Below, piece after piece: positions 12,376 to 18,667 of a stretch of DNA of 18,972 bases. The position numbers and the translations under genes are program-made. The notes beneath the pieces are model-generated. The model made no database searches. It saw only the letters and a list, made by a program, of their open reading frames with translations, and was not told the DNA's origin. Each line of letters starts with the position of its first letter. Position 1 is the first letter of the stretch. Location of the stretch: the NCBI GenBank assembly GCA_947481115.1, contig CANKEI010000016.1:1-18972 (forward strand). Reading direction: 5' to 3'. This DNA is from a bacterium (lineage in GTDB: Bacteria > Babelota > Babeliae > Babelales > JABDEC01).

Positions 12376-13537
12376 TTATATTAAATTATTAGCTTTAATA
12401 ATTTTAATTTTTAATATTTTTACCTTTGATAGTTTAAATGCTACCGATGTTAAAATATTATTGACTAGCGCTGAACATAAAGTAGTAACTACTTGGAAAA
12501 TTAGTTGCTCAGGCGATTTATATGTTGGTGTACCAAAACAACTGGGTACACGACAGAAAATTACAAATCAAAAAAATAGTACGATTACGATTAAAAATCA
12601 GACTATTTATTTAAATCAACAAAAATGGCCTCACGCCACTATCTATTTATTGCCAACTGAAAAAGCACACATCAGTTTAGATGGGCAACCGTATCATGGG
12701 CTCTTTTTAATTACTAAATATCAGGGCCAATTTTTATTAATTAACTATGTCGAACTAGAAGATTACGTCTGTTCGGTATTAAAAACTGAATGCTGGCCAA
12801 ACTGGCCGGCGGAATCGTTTAAAGTCAGCGCCATCGCTTCACGTAGCTATATTACGGCTAAAATTTTGGAAGCTAGAAAACATAAAGATCATCCGCCGTA
12901 TCATGCTAGTAATACTAATAAACATCAAACTTATAGCGGCATGCATGACTGTCCTAAGCTCAGGCAAGCTGTAGAAGATACTAAAGGTATTATTATTAGT
13001 TATAATAAAAAACCTATTTTAGCTATGTTTGACTGTTGCTGCGGTGGAATTATTCCAGCACATATGTCAGAGGTTGATTTTATTGCTGCACCATATCTCA
13101 AGCGTACTTACCCTTGTAATTATTGCAGCTCCTGGAAATATTATACTTGGGAAGCTAAATTTTCTGTCGCTAAATTCAAAGAAAATATTCAAAAAGAGTT
13201 TCCCCAGATTAAAAATATTAGTCATATTCAACTAAAAAAAGACCGTGCGGGTATCGTACATTTAGTAACTATTAAAGATGGCAACAAAGTCTATAAACTT
13301 AAAGGCAAGCTTTTATATAAACTCTTTAAAGAGATTAAAAGTTTTAGTTTTTCAGTAACTAAACAAGCCGATCAAGTTATAGTTAATGGCCAGGGTTACG
13401 GTCATCATTTAGGCATTTGCCAGTGGGGCGCCTATCAAATGGTTAAAGAGGGTTGGCAACACAAAGAGATTTTAAAATTTTATTTTCCTGGTACCCAATT
13501 TATGCGCATTAAGCAACAAAGCTCGGAGATAAATTAA
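12302..13537 (+). CDS. SpoIID/LytB-domain protein, putative peptidoglycan lytic enzyme
   Basis: SpoIID/LytB proteins cleave the glycan strands of peptidoglycan from which stem peptides have been removed. This one (411 residues from ATG 12302) has a hydrophobic N-terminal segment (about 28-42, LLALIILIFNIFTF), a signal anchor or signal peptide. The domain has the glutamate at E163 in the motif ECWPNWPAESFKVSAIASRSY, which fits the catalytic acid of the family. It also has H208-Q-T-Y-S-G, a DCCCGG stretch (C245-C247) where most members have a Ser/Thr-rich GG motif, and C272xxC275. The C-terminal GYGHHLGICQWGA at 365-377 closes the fold. The start is uncertain: ATG 12302 overlaps the RNase H gene by 74 bp with no ribosome site, and a TTG at 12308 is also in frame. 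Sporulation is not implied; cell-wall remodelling at division is the likelier role. It ends 4 bp inside the convergent gene. Confidence 0.88.
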   Translation: MLLIKKLLSRLSYWHFYKPTTYYVSYIKLLALIILIFNIFTFDSLNATDVKILLTSAEHKVVTTWKISCSGDLYVGVPKQLGTRQKITNQKNSTITIKNQTIYLNQQKWPHATIYLLPTEKAHISLDGQPYHGLFLITKYQGQFLLINYVELEDYVCSVLKTECWPNWPAESFKVSAIASRSYITAKILEARKHKDHPPYHASNTNKHQTYSGMHDCPKLRQAVEDTKGIIISYNKKPILAMFDCCCGGIIPAHMSEVDFIAAPYLKRTYPCNYCSSWKYYTWEAKFSVAKFKENIQKEFPQIKNISHIQLKKDRAGIVHLVTIKDGNKVYKLKGKLLYKLFKEIKSFSFSVTKQADQVIVNGQGYGHHLGICQWGAYQMVKEGWQHKEILKFYFPGTQFMRIKQQSSEIN

Positions 13538-14178
13538 GCTCTATTTAGTCCAATAATCCAATAAATTAGCAAACTTAATAGCGCCGCAAAAAAGCACCAT
13601 ACAGACACTGCCACTAAATAATAAAAATATTGAGCAACTACAAAAGAACTTAGTGTCGCTATTCCCAACACTCGCATGCCGCGTAGTGAAGAACTAAGCA
13701 TAGCGCCAACTGTGACTAATAAATATATCAAACCGATGACTAATAATTGTGCATAACTAAATATTACACCTAAACGATATAGCACATAGCAGTTAGCCAT
13801 TTCAGCGGTTGCGCCACCAGCAATTAATATAACTAAGAAGCTGGCAGATACTATACTTCCAAGCACAGTTAGCCCAGTTAAAAATTTACGAGATTTAATT
13901 TTACGTTCTAATTTAGTTAACACTAATGGTATATAAGTTGGCCAGAATATAAAAGCAAAAAATAAGAATCCATACGTCACTAGCTGACTTAAAATCGGGT
14001 TAAAACTGTATTTAAAAGATAGCCAGACTAGCCCTTCTAAAAACTGTTGCAATGCAAATCCTATGGGTAACCCTAGCAATGGCAATTGCTTTGATTTAGT
14101 GATTCTTTGATAACTGGCAAATGAAATTGCTGCTAAAGCAATACTCGCCGTAAAACTAGCTTCTGCTGAAAAACACAT
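13534..14178 (-). CDS. DUF6629-like multi-pass membrane protein
   Basis: A 214-residue membrane protein with about seven predicted helices. The N-terminus MCFSAEASF and the following helix with LGLPIGFALQQFLEGLVWL match what I recall of the DUF6629 family, whose members start with M-C-F-S and have an E-G-x-x-W/L motif in the second helix. No biochemical function is known to me. Start is ATG 14178 with GGGAG about 9 nt upstream on the minus strand. It converges on the SpoIID-like gene with a 4-bp overlap, so no terminator separates them. The family name is from pattern memory; the membrane topology is clear from the sequence. Confidence 0.75.
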   Translation of the reverse strand: MCFSAEASFTASIALAAISFASYQRITKSKQLPLLGLPIGFALQQFLEGLVWLSFKYSFNPILSQLVTYGFLFFAFIFWPTYIPLVLTKLERKIKSRKFLTGLTVLGSIVSASFLVILIAGGATAEMANCYVLYRLGVIFSYAQLLVIGLIYLLVTVGAMLSSSLRGMRVLGIATLSSFVVAQYFYYLVAVSVWCFFAALLSLLIYWIIGLNRA

Positions 14179-14347
14179 AATTTATACTCCCAGTTAATTT
14201 TAAATTTTGAGCCTAAAATAATTTAAGCTCAAACCTATCCTAACTAAAATTTAACTAAATTTGCGAGACTCTTGCCAAATTACACCAAAATTTAGTGAAT
14301 TATCTAATAATACTCGCAACAAACTTTAAAACTAACCAGGGGAAATT

Positions 14348-14818
14348 ATGCCAGGATACAAAACCCATTTGTTAGCCGGCGCTGTACTAGCCGCAGCTTT
14401 GATTTATTTACTGGCTAGTTTTACGAGTTTAGCGCCGATCATGCCATCTACCAGTTTAGAATGGCTCTGTTGTACACTCTTTGGCTCACTTTTTCCCGAT
14501 ATTGATATTAAGAGCAAAATTCAGATCAAGCTAACCAGCTTATTAATTTTAGTTTTAACAATTTTAGTAATTTTAAAAAAATACAAGCTCGCACTAATCT
14601 TAACTTTAATTAGTTTATTCCCAGTAATCGCTAAACATAGAACCATATTCCACAGTCCAGTTTTTATTTGCTTTTTAGCTAGTTTAGTCGCCATAAGTAC
14701 AGCTATTTACCAGCCAGTTTTACTTACCAGAGTAATTCTAGATTTGCTATTTTTTATAATCGGCGCATTTTCGCATATTTATTTAGATATGGGCCTAAAA
14801 AGATTTATTAAAATTTAG
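14348..14818 (+). CDS. YdjM/DUF457-like membrane-bound putative metal-dependent hydrolase
   Basis: This 156-residue membrane protein has four or five hydrophobic helices. The motifs MPGYKTHLLAG at the start, GSLFPDID after the second helix, HRTIFHSP in the middle, and GAFSHIYLD near the end are the His/Asp pattern of the YdjM/DUF457 (PF04307) family. Those residues (H7, the PDID pair, H-R-x-x-F-H and SH...D) could bind metal; the true activity is unknown, and the 'hydrolase' name in databases is itself a prediction. AGGGG about 6 nt before ATG 14348 supports the start. Its end (FIKI) matches the end of the next gene at protein and DNA level, forming the direct repeat noted separately. A 169-bp gap separates it from the divergent DUF6629-like gene. 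Confidence 0.78.
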   Translation: MPGYKTHLLAGAVLAAALIYLLASFTSLAPIMPSTSLEWLCCTLFGSLFPDIDIKSKIQIKLTSLLILVLTILVILKKYKLALILTLISLFPVIAKHRTIFHSPVFICFLASLVAISTAIYQPVLLTRVILDLLFFIIGAFSHIYLDMGLKRFIKI

Positions 14819-14843
14819 CAAAATTTAATACTAGTAAATTTTG
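14819..14843 (+). terminator. 9-bp AT-rich hairpin directly after the YdjM-like gene
   Basis: CAAAATTTA (14819-14827) and TAAATTTTG (14835-14843) form a perfect 9-bp stem with a 7-nt loop, beginning at the base after the stop codon. It lacks a T-run, so it is a weak terminator at best. It lies just before the promoter-like sequence of the next gene and may equally be an operator. Confidence 0.35.
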
Positions 14844-14868
14844 TAACTGTATATAATTTTGGCATAAT
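14841..14868 (+). promoter_or_regulatory. possible promoter for DUF1016 gene
   Basis: TTGTAA (14841-14846) and CATAAT (14863-14868) are separated by 16 bp, matching the consensus in 4 and 5 positions. A perfect TATAAT also lies at 14852-14857 but without a partner -35. Either would start transcription 40-50 nt before the ATG at 14916. Confidence 0.35.
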
Positions 14869-14915
14869 CAACTAAGCTAACAAATTAAAAACTTGGCTAG
14901 AGAGTAATTAAAATC

Positions 14916-15983
14916 ATGGTGAAAAATTTAAGCGCTAAAGATTATAAGCAAAGTCTTGAGCTGATTCAAGCTGACATTTTGCAAACGCAACTTAAAGCAG
15001 TCTCATCCGTTACAGCAGAACTGACCATGCTCTATTGGCGCATTGGCAAACTAATTCATGAAAAAATCAATACTGCCAAATGGGGTACTAAAGTGGTTAC
15101 TACATTAGCCCAAGATTTAAAAAAAATATTGCCTGGCGCCACTGGTTTTTCACTGCGAAACTTACATTATATGCATACTTTTGCTGAAGCTTATCCTGAT
15201 GCCAATAGTGCAGCAACTGCTGCATTATTACCCTGGGGCCATAATCTTTATATTTTAGATAAATTGACAGACTATCAGCAACGCCTCTGGTATACCCAAA
15301 AAGCTTTAGACAATGGTTGGAGTAGAGCTACCTTAATTATGTGGATTGAATCTGATTTATATCATCGTCAAGGTAAAGCGATTACTAATTTTAAGGCTAC
15401 TTTGCCTGCTCCAAATTCAGATTTAGCCATCCAAATGCTCAAAGATCCCTATAATTTCGCTTTTTTAACCATCGACGAAAAAGCTCGTGAACGTGAAATC
15501 GAGTTAGAGCTAATGGCGCATATTCAAAATTTTTTATTAGAGTTGGGTACAGGATTTGCCTTTATTGGTCGACAATATCCCATTACAGTTGGCAGCAAAG
15601 AATTTTTTATCGATATGCTATTTTATCACATAGAGCTCCGCTGTTTCATAGTAATTGAACTCAAAGCTGAAGAATTTGACCCCCGTAATATCGGCCAGAT
15701 CAATCTATATCTTTCCGCAGTTGATAGTTTATTAAAACATCGCGATGATCAACCTACTATTGGCTTACTGCTATGCAAATCTAAAGACAACTATGTAGCA
15801 GAATATGCTTTACGTGATATTAACAAGCCAATTGGTATTTCTAGTTATACAACTAAGCTAATCGAATCTTTGCCTAAAGAGCTTAAAAATAAGTTGCCAT
15901 CGATTGCGGAAATTGAGCATGAATTACAAAAAATTAAACCCCGGCGCATGCAACCTGCTCGTAAAAAATTTATTAAAATTTAG
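14916..15983 (+). CDS. DUF1016/YhcG-family PDDEXK nuclease-like protein
   Basis: The 355-residue protein has the two-part layout of the DUF1016 (YhcG) family. The N-terminal helical domain is at about 5-145 (SVTAELTMLYWRIGKLI, GFSLRNLHYMHTFAEAYP, LPWGHNLYILDK). The C-terminal PDDEXK nuclease-like domain is at about 190-345. In the latter the acidic residue D233 (FFIDMLFYH) and the E248-x-K250 pair (IVIELKAEEFDP) form the expected active site, and NIGQINLYLSAVD is the conserved helix. Related proteins are widespread in bacteria and often sit in variable islands; the cellular target is not established to me. No strong ribosome site is visible before ATG 14916. The gene is bracketed by a direct repeat, has its own promoter-like sequence, and has no neighbour of related function, consistent with arrival as a single-gene module. 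Confidence 0.9.
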   Translation: MVKNLSAKDYKQSLELIQADILQTQLKAVSSVTAELTMLYWRIGKLIHEKINTAKWGTKVVTTLAQDLKKILPGATGFSLRNLHYMHTFAEAYPDANSAATAALLPWGHNLYILDKLTDYQQRLWYTQKALDNGWSRATLIMWIESDLYHRQGKAITNFKATLPAPNSDLAIQMLKDPYNFAFLTIDEKAREREIELELMAHIQNFLLELGTGFAFIGRQYPITVGSKEFFIDMLFYHIELRCFIVIELKAEEFDPRNIGQINLYLSAVDSLLKHRDDQPTIGLLLCKSKDNYVAEYALRDINKPIGISSYTTKLIESLPKELKNKLPSIAEIEHELQKIKPRRMQPARKKFIKI

Positions 15984-15988
15984 AAATT

Positions 15989-16018
15989 AAAAAAGGGCCA
16001 GGATTTTACTCCCAGCCC
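15989..16018 (-). terminator. Rho-independent terminator for the minus-strand gene at 16034
   Basis: Read on the minus strand, GGGCTGGG (16018-16011) pairs with CCTGGCCC (16002-15995) in an 8-bp stem with two G-T wobbles and an 8-nt loop. Six T follow (15994-15989). It lies 16 bp past the stop of the 16034 gene. On the plus strand the wobbles become A-C mismatches, so the structure favours minus-strand termination. Confidence 0.75.
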
Positions 16019-16033
16019 CAAATTTAAATTTTA

Positions 16034-16486
16034 TTAAAATTCCATCCGCTTTAAAGATTCAATTGCACGATCTAGTGCTCTTCTAGCTGATTCTCTAAAA
16101 CCAGAAATTTCTGCATTGAGCTCGTCTATATTGAAAGCATTACGAGATTTTTCATTATATGATCTTATGCGATTGATTTTTTCTAGCTGACTATCTTTTA
16201 GACGATTGATAATCTCAATCATACGAGGTTCTTCCGCTCTGCGATAATAAGCAGACGCTAGCTCAAAGTGATCATTTTCTTGTTTTTCAAGACCAGCTAA
16301 GAGCGACTCAATGGCTGCATTATTATCGCCAATATCTTCACGATTTTCCTCAAGTTGGACAAGTGTTCTAAGAAAATCAGCTTCATAGATGTTCATGTGA
16401 TAAGCAGTGTCTCTCGGGTCGGCACTAATAATCAACTGTGTTCCGCTGATTAAAACTGCAAATAATAACTTTGGTAAAAATTTCAT
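16034..16486 (-). CDS. small secreted helical protein, unknown function
   Basis: I do not recognise this 150-residue protein. Its start is ATG 16486, with GGAGG at 16495-16499 (complement) 8 nt upstream; longer in-frame starts add only an unlikely leader. Residues 1-22 form a signal peptide (MKFLPKLLFAVLISGTQLII, cleavage after SA). The mature part is highly charged and almost entirely helical (EADFLRTLVQLEENREDI, RRAEEPRMIEIINRLKDS), ending in a basic/hydrophobic helix, RRALDRAIESLKRMEF. It is soluble, probably periplasmic or exported. The neighbour at 16633 has the same size and a similar start to its mature part ([YF]-[ED]-A-[DG]-[FY]-L), so the two may be distant paralogues. A good terminator follows. 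No catalytic motif is visible. Confidence 0.72.
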   Translation of the reverse strand: MKFLPKLLFAVLISGTQLIISADPRDTAYHMNIYEADFLRTLVQLEENREDIGDNNAAIESLLAGLEKQENDHFELASAYYRRAEEPRMIEIINRLKDSQLEKINRIRSYNEKSRNAFNIDELNAEISGFRESARRALDRAIESLKRMEF

Positions 16487-16632
16487 AAATATAACCTCCG
16501 AACAAAAATATCCTCTAAATCTCAGACTTTCCAAGATTTTATTGATTCTATTATTAACTATAGTTTAGCAGACTTGAACGGGTAAAAATAAGTATTTTAT
16601 GGTTTTTTATTTCAAGTAGCGATCTAGTCGAA

Positions 16633-17094
16633 TTATCGAACATCTTTACCCATAGATTCTAACGCTCTATGAGCTTCTGCTAAGTAGCCTGGTAACGCCA
16701 TAGTTAAAGCACGAGCCATGATTGGCTTTGCTGCACGTTTAAGTTCACTATCCCTAGCCAGCAATTCACGGCATGTTGTCCCTGGCATTCTACTGGCAAT
16801 TTGACCCTCTACGTCACATAACTCTTCTTCGAGCACACGACCATCTGTAGGCGTCAAACCATATGTTGTTAGCATACTTAAAACCTCGGAACTAAAGCTA
16901 TCATCGTTGAAATTTATTGTACCATCCCCCCAAAGTTCCCTTAAAGCTGCAACTCGCTCTTTTGGGTCACTGCTTCTAGATTGCTTTGCTAAATACCCTG
17001 CATCAAATGTAGTGAGCTTACGATCTGATCCTTTGGGACAATATAACGGGCTATTAACTAACAAAATAATCGAAAATAATAATAACTTTTTCAT
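16633..17094 (-). CDS. small secreted protein, unknown function
   Basis: This 153-residue protein matches no family I know. ATG 17094 is preferred because it begins a textbook signal peptide (MKKLLLFSIILLVNSPLYC) and has AGGA upstream at a usable distance; an upstream in-frame start at 17133 only adds a non-hydrophobic leader. The cysteine at 19 is not in a true lipobox (PLYC), so lipidation is doubtful. The mature part begins PKGSDRKLTTFDAGYLAKQ and contains an Asp/Asn-rich middle. Two more cysteines follow (ELCDVE, TTCREL), possibly a disulfide, and a C-terminal helix AEAHRALESMGKDVR recalls the end of the protein at 16034. It follows the MarR gene by 63 bp with its own promoter-like sequence. 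Function is unknown; export is supported by the signal peptide. Confidence 0.7.
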   Translation of the reverse strand: MKKLLLFSIILLVNSPLYCPKGSDRKLTTFDAGYLAKQSRSSDPKERVAALRELWGDGTINFNDDSFSSEVLSMLTTYGLTPTDGRVLEEELCDVEGQIASRMPGTTCRELLARDSELKRAAKPIMARALTMALPGYLAEAHRALESMGKDVR

Positions 17095-17115
17095 AACTAT
17101 AAATCCTGTAAAATT

Positions 17116-17144
17116 TTTAAAGCTGACCTGCAAACAATTTTCAA
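17116..17144 (-). promoter_or_regulatory. possible promoter for the secreted protein gene at 17094
   Basis: On the minus strand TTGAAA (17144-17139) and TTTAAA (17121-17116) are separated by 17 bp. The -35 is a good match and the -10 only 4 of 6. It lies 22 nt before the ATG, leaving a short leader. Confidence 0.3.
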
Positions 17145-17157
17145 GCCATTGCTTATT

Positions 17158-17613
17158 TTAGTTTAATTTTTGGAAAACATTAATAAAATCACATAATTCT
17201 ATGGGAGATAAAATAGTAAAAAATTTGTGATCTGCAGCTTCAACTAATGGCAACGCTTGTTTTAAGATAGCTGTACCAGCAGCCGTTAGTGCGGGATTTT
17301 TGCTACGTTCATCAAATGTTTGAGTCCGAATAATTAGTTGCTTACTTTCTAGGCCCCGAATAATTTGCGAAGTTGTATTAGGATCTAGGCCTGCTTTGCG
17401 GCCAATATCAATCTGACTAACTAACAGACCATTACGCGTTAACCAGCCGGTAGTCGCTAAAATCACAAATTGGGGATGCGTTAAGCCCAATGGCTTTAAC
17501 ACTTTTTCAATGGCTGTACGCCATTTTATACTAACACACCATAATAAAAATCCCGGACTTTCTTCAGGAGTATCGTGTACGCTAATATGTCTGAAATTAA
17601 CTTTTTTAGGCAC
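17158..17613 (-). CDS. MarR-family transcriptional regulator
   Basis: A 151-residue winged helix-turn-helix repressor of the MarR type, which binds palindromic operators as a dimer and often releases them on binding a small aromatic ligand or on oxidation. The order is the N-terminal dimer helix (FLLWCVSIKWRTAIEKVLKP), then the helix GLTHPQFVILATTGWL. The recognition helix region is at about 70-90 (SQIDIGRKAGLDPNTTSQII). The wing follows (LIIRTQTFDERSKNPALTAAG), with the Asp-Glu-Arg-Ser pattern typical of the family. The start is GTG 17613. It is the last gene of the VOC-EVE-MarR operon, 21 bp after the EVE gene, so it likely controls that operon through the palindromes upstream of the VOC gene. 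C27 and the single C near the end could be redox-sensing, but that is only a possibility. Confidence 0.93.
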   Translation of the reverse strand: MPKKVNFRHISVHDTPEESPGFLLWCVSIKWRTAIEKVLKPLGLTHPQFVILATTGWLTRNGLLVSQIDIGRKAGLDPNTTSQIIRGLESKQLIIRTQTFDERSKNPALTAAGTAILKQALPLVEAADHKFFTILSPIELCDFINVFQKLN

Positions 17614-17634
17614 TGCTATTAGCTCACAAAATAT

Positions 17635-18165
17635 TTAACTATTAAAACTTATGCCCATGCTATTAGCGATTAAATTAAAATCAGCTGCTGAAATTTCAAA
17701 ACAGCCCCGCCGAAATGGGAACCCCCAGCTTTGCTTATTAATTATGAACGATAGTTTAGCGATTAATGGTGCAATCGCAACTTCCGTCGCTGGCAAAAAC
17801 TCTACATCGTGGCGCCAGGGAATAAAATCAGGTGCCATTTGAAACTGATATGGCACTTGTGACTTAATTTTGCCAATCTCCGTAAATTTTTTGCAACTGT
17901 TCTCCAGCCTGATTTGGGCAGATGTTTTAGCTTGCGCTTGGTCTTGAAACTGATCTGACACTATATCTAGTGACTGATCTTGTGCTACGCCTGAAATAAA
18001 TTTACCTGGAATAAATTTAATTGTTGGCGAATAATAGATAATCCAATCACCGGGAGACATAAGTTTTAATGGCCCTGCTTTGCCATGACAAACTTGGCAG
18101 ATGCCCTCAGTAATACCACGTTGCACATGTTCACGACTAGCTACGCCGATCCAATAACGGGTCAT
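17635..18165 (-). CDS. EVE-domain protein (PUA-like fold)
   Basis: EVE domains adopt the PUA/YTH-like fold and are thought to bind modified bases in nucleic acid. This 176-residue protein starts MTRYWIGVASREHVQRGITE and has the fold's conserved stretch (SPGDWIIYYSPT, FIPGKFISGV). The second half (PYQFQMAPDFIPWRHDVEFL, SWGFPFRRGCFEIS) is typical of EVE/UPF0310 proteins. ATG 18165 is the start: it fits the family and lies just four bases after the VOC gene stop, with GAAGA upstream inside that gene, so the two are translationally coupled. An in-frame start further upstream, inside the VOC gene, is not supported. EVE-domain proteins often lie next to restriction or toxin genes. Here the partner set is a VOC protein and a MarR regulator. 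Confidence 0.9.
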   Translation of the reverse strand: MTRYWIGVASREHVQRGITEGICQVCHGKAGPLKLMSPGDWIIYYSPTIKFIPGKFISGVAQDQSLDIVSDQFQDQAQAKTSAQIRLENSCKKFTEIGKIKSQVPYQFQMAPDFIPWRHDVEFLPATEVAIAPLIAKLSFIINKQSWGFPFRRGCFEISAADFNLIANSMGISFNS

Positions 18166-18169
18166 AAAT

Positions 18170-18541
18170 TTAGTTCTTCGAATGTAATTTAAGAACTCTA
18201 ATCCGATGTCCATCCGGATCAAGTGCGACAAATGTACGCCCAAAATCCATGTCAGTCGGCGCTTGCGCTACCGCAATTCCAAGCTTGCCCCACTGATCAT
18301 AAGCCTCATCGACGTTGTCAGTATTAAAACAGATTTCGACAGCACCTGGCTCAGCCATTACTAATGGTTCGGCTGTATAACGTGACCAAAGACCAAGTTT
18401 AACACCATTGCCCAGCACAAAAAGTGCAAAGGTCGGCGCTAACTCAACTGGCTTAAGATTAAAAAGTTTGCCATAAAAATCAGCGCTAATAGCGACATTT
18501 TTTACAAATAATAGTACGTATCCCAGATGATTTGATACCAT
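18170..18541 (-). CDS. VOC-superfamily (glyoxalase/PhnB-like) protein
   Basis: A 123-residue single-gene vicinal-oxygen-chelate protein, made of two beta-alpha-beta-beta-beta modules that dimerise to form a metal or ligand site. The sequence has the usual N-terminal HLGYVLLFVKNVAISADFYGKLF, a mid segment GAVEICFNTDNVDEAYDQW, and the closing TFVALDPDGHRIRVLKL. Members include glyoxalase, fosfomycin or bleomycin resistance and PhnB-like proteins. The usual metal-ligand Glu near the C-terminus is not obvious (RVLKL), so metal dependence is uncertain and resistance cannot be claimed. GGGAG about 8 nt before ATG 18541 is a strong ribosome site. It opens the operon with the EVE and MarR genes and has operator-like palindromes just upstream. 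Confidence 0.88.
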   Translation of the reverse strand: MVSNHLGYVLLFVKNVAISADFYGKLFNLKPVELAPTFALFVLGNGVKLGLWSRYTAEPLVMAEPGAVEICFNTDNVDEAYDQWGKLGIAVAQAPTDMDFGRTFVALDPDGHRIRVLKLHSKN

Positions 18542-18587
18542 AGTTTAAACTCCCAGATTTAATTAGATTATTTTTCAAGAATAGATT

Positions 18588-18616
18588 GTACGTACTATAA
18601 TAATACGTTTACGTAT
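18588..18616 (-). promoter_or_regulatory. palindromic operator-like region upstream of VOC-EVE-MarR operon
   Basis: ATACGT-TT-ACGTAT (18603-18616) is an exact 6+2+6 inverted repeat, and GTACGTAC (18588-18595) is a perfect 8-bp palindrome 8 bp away. Both sit 45-75 bp upstream of the VOC start on the minus strand, over a likely promoter (TTGATG then TATAGT, spacing about 19 bp). MarR proteins bind such sites, and the regulator of this operon is its last gene, so autoregulation is a reasonable inference. Confidence 0.45.
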
Positions 18617-18667
18617 AACATCAAGTGGCAGAAAAAATGGAATTCTTTAGCATTTTGTTAGCTCTAT

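Larger units (their letters stand above)
14798..15983 (+). repeat. 21-nt direct repeat flanking the DUF1016 gene
   Basis: The last 21 bases of the YdjM-like gene (14798-14818) and the last 21 of the DUF1016 gene (15963-15983) match at 20 positions. The difference is one A/G, and both end K-[RK]-F-I-K-I-stop. The copies start 1165 bp apart and bracket the hairpin, promoter and whole DUF1016 gene. A shorter match, TTTATTAAAATT, recurs at about 16030. AT-richness weakens the case, but 16 consecutive identical bases plus the same reading frame and stop are notable. Confidence 0.55.

Noticed and set aside
12302..13537. Evidence for sporulation from the SpoIID-like gene
   Set aside because: SpoIID/LytB domains occur widely in non-sporulating bacteria; no other sporulation gene is present.
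14254..14296. ACTAAATTT/AAATTTAGT inverted repeat between divergent genes
   Set aside because: Arms are AT-rich with a 25-nt loop; such pairs are expected by chance in this composition.
15995..16018. Terminator for the plus-strand DUF1016 gene
   Set aside because: On the plus strand the stem has A-C mismatches and lacks a T-run after it; the structure only works on the minus strand.
17038..17094. Lipoprotein signal (Cys19) in the secreted protein at 16633
   Set aside because: The residues before Cys (PLY) do not fit a lipobox; an ordinary signal peptide is more likely.
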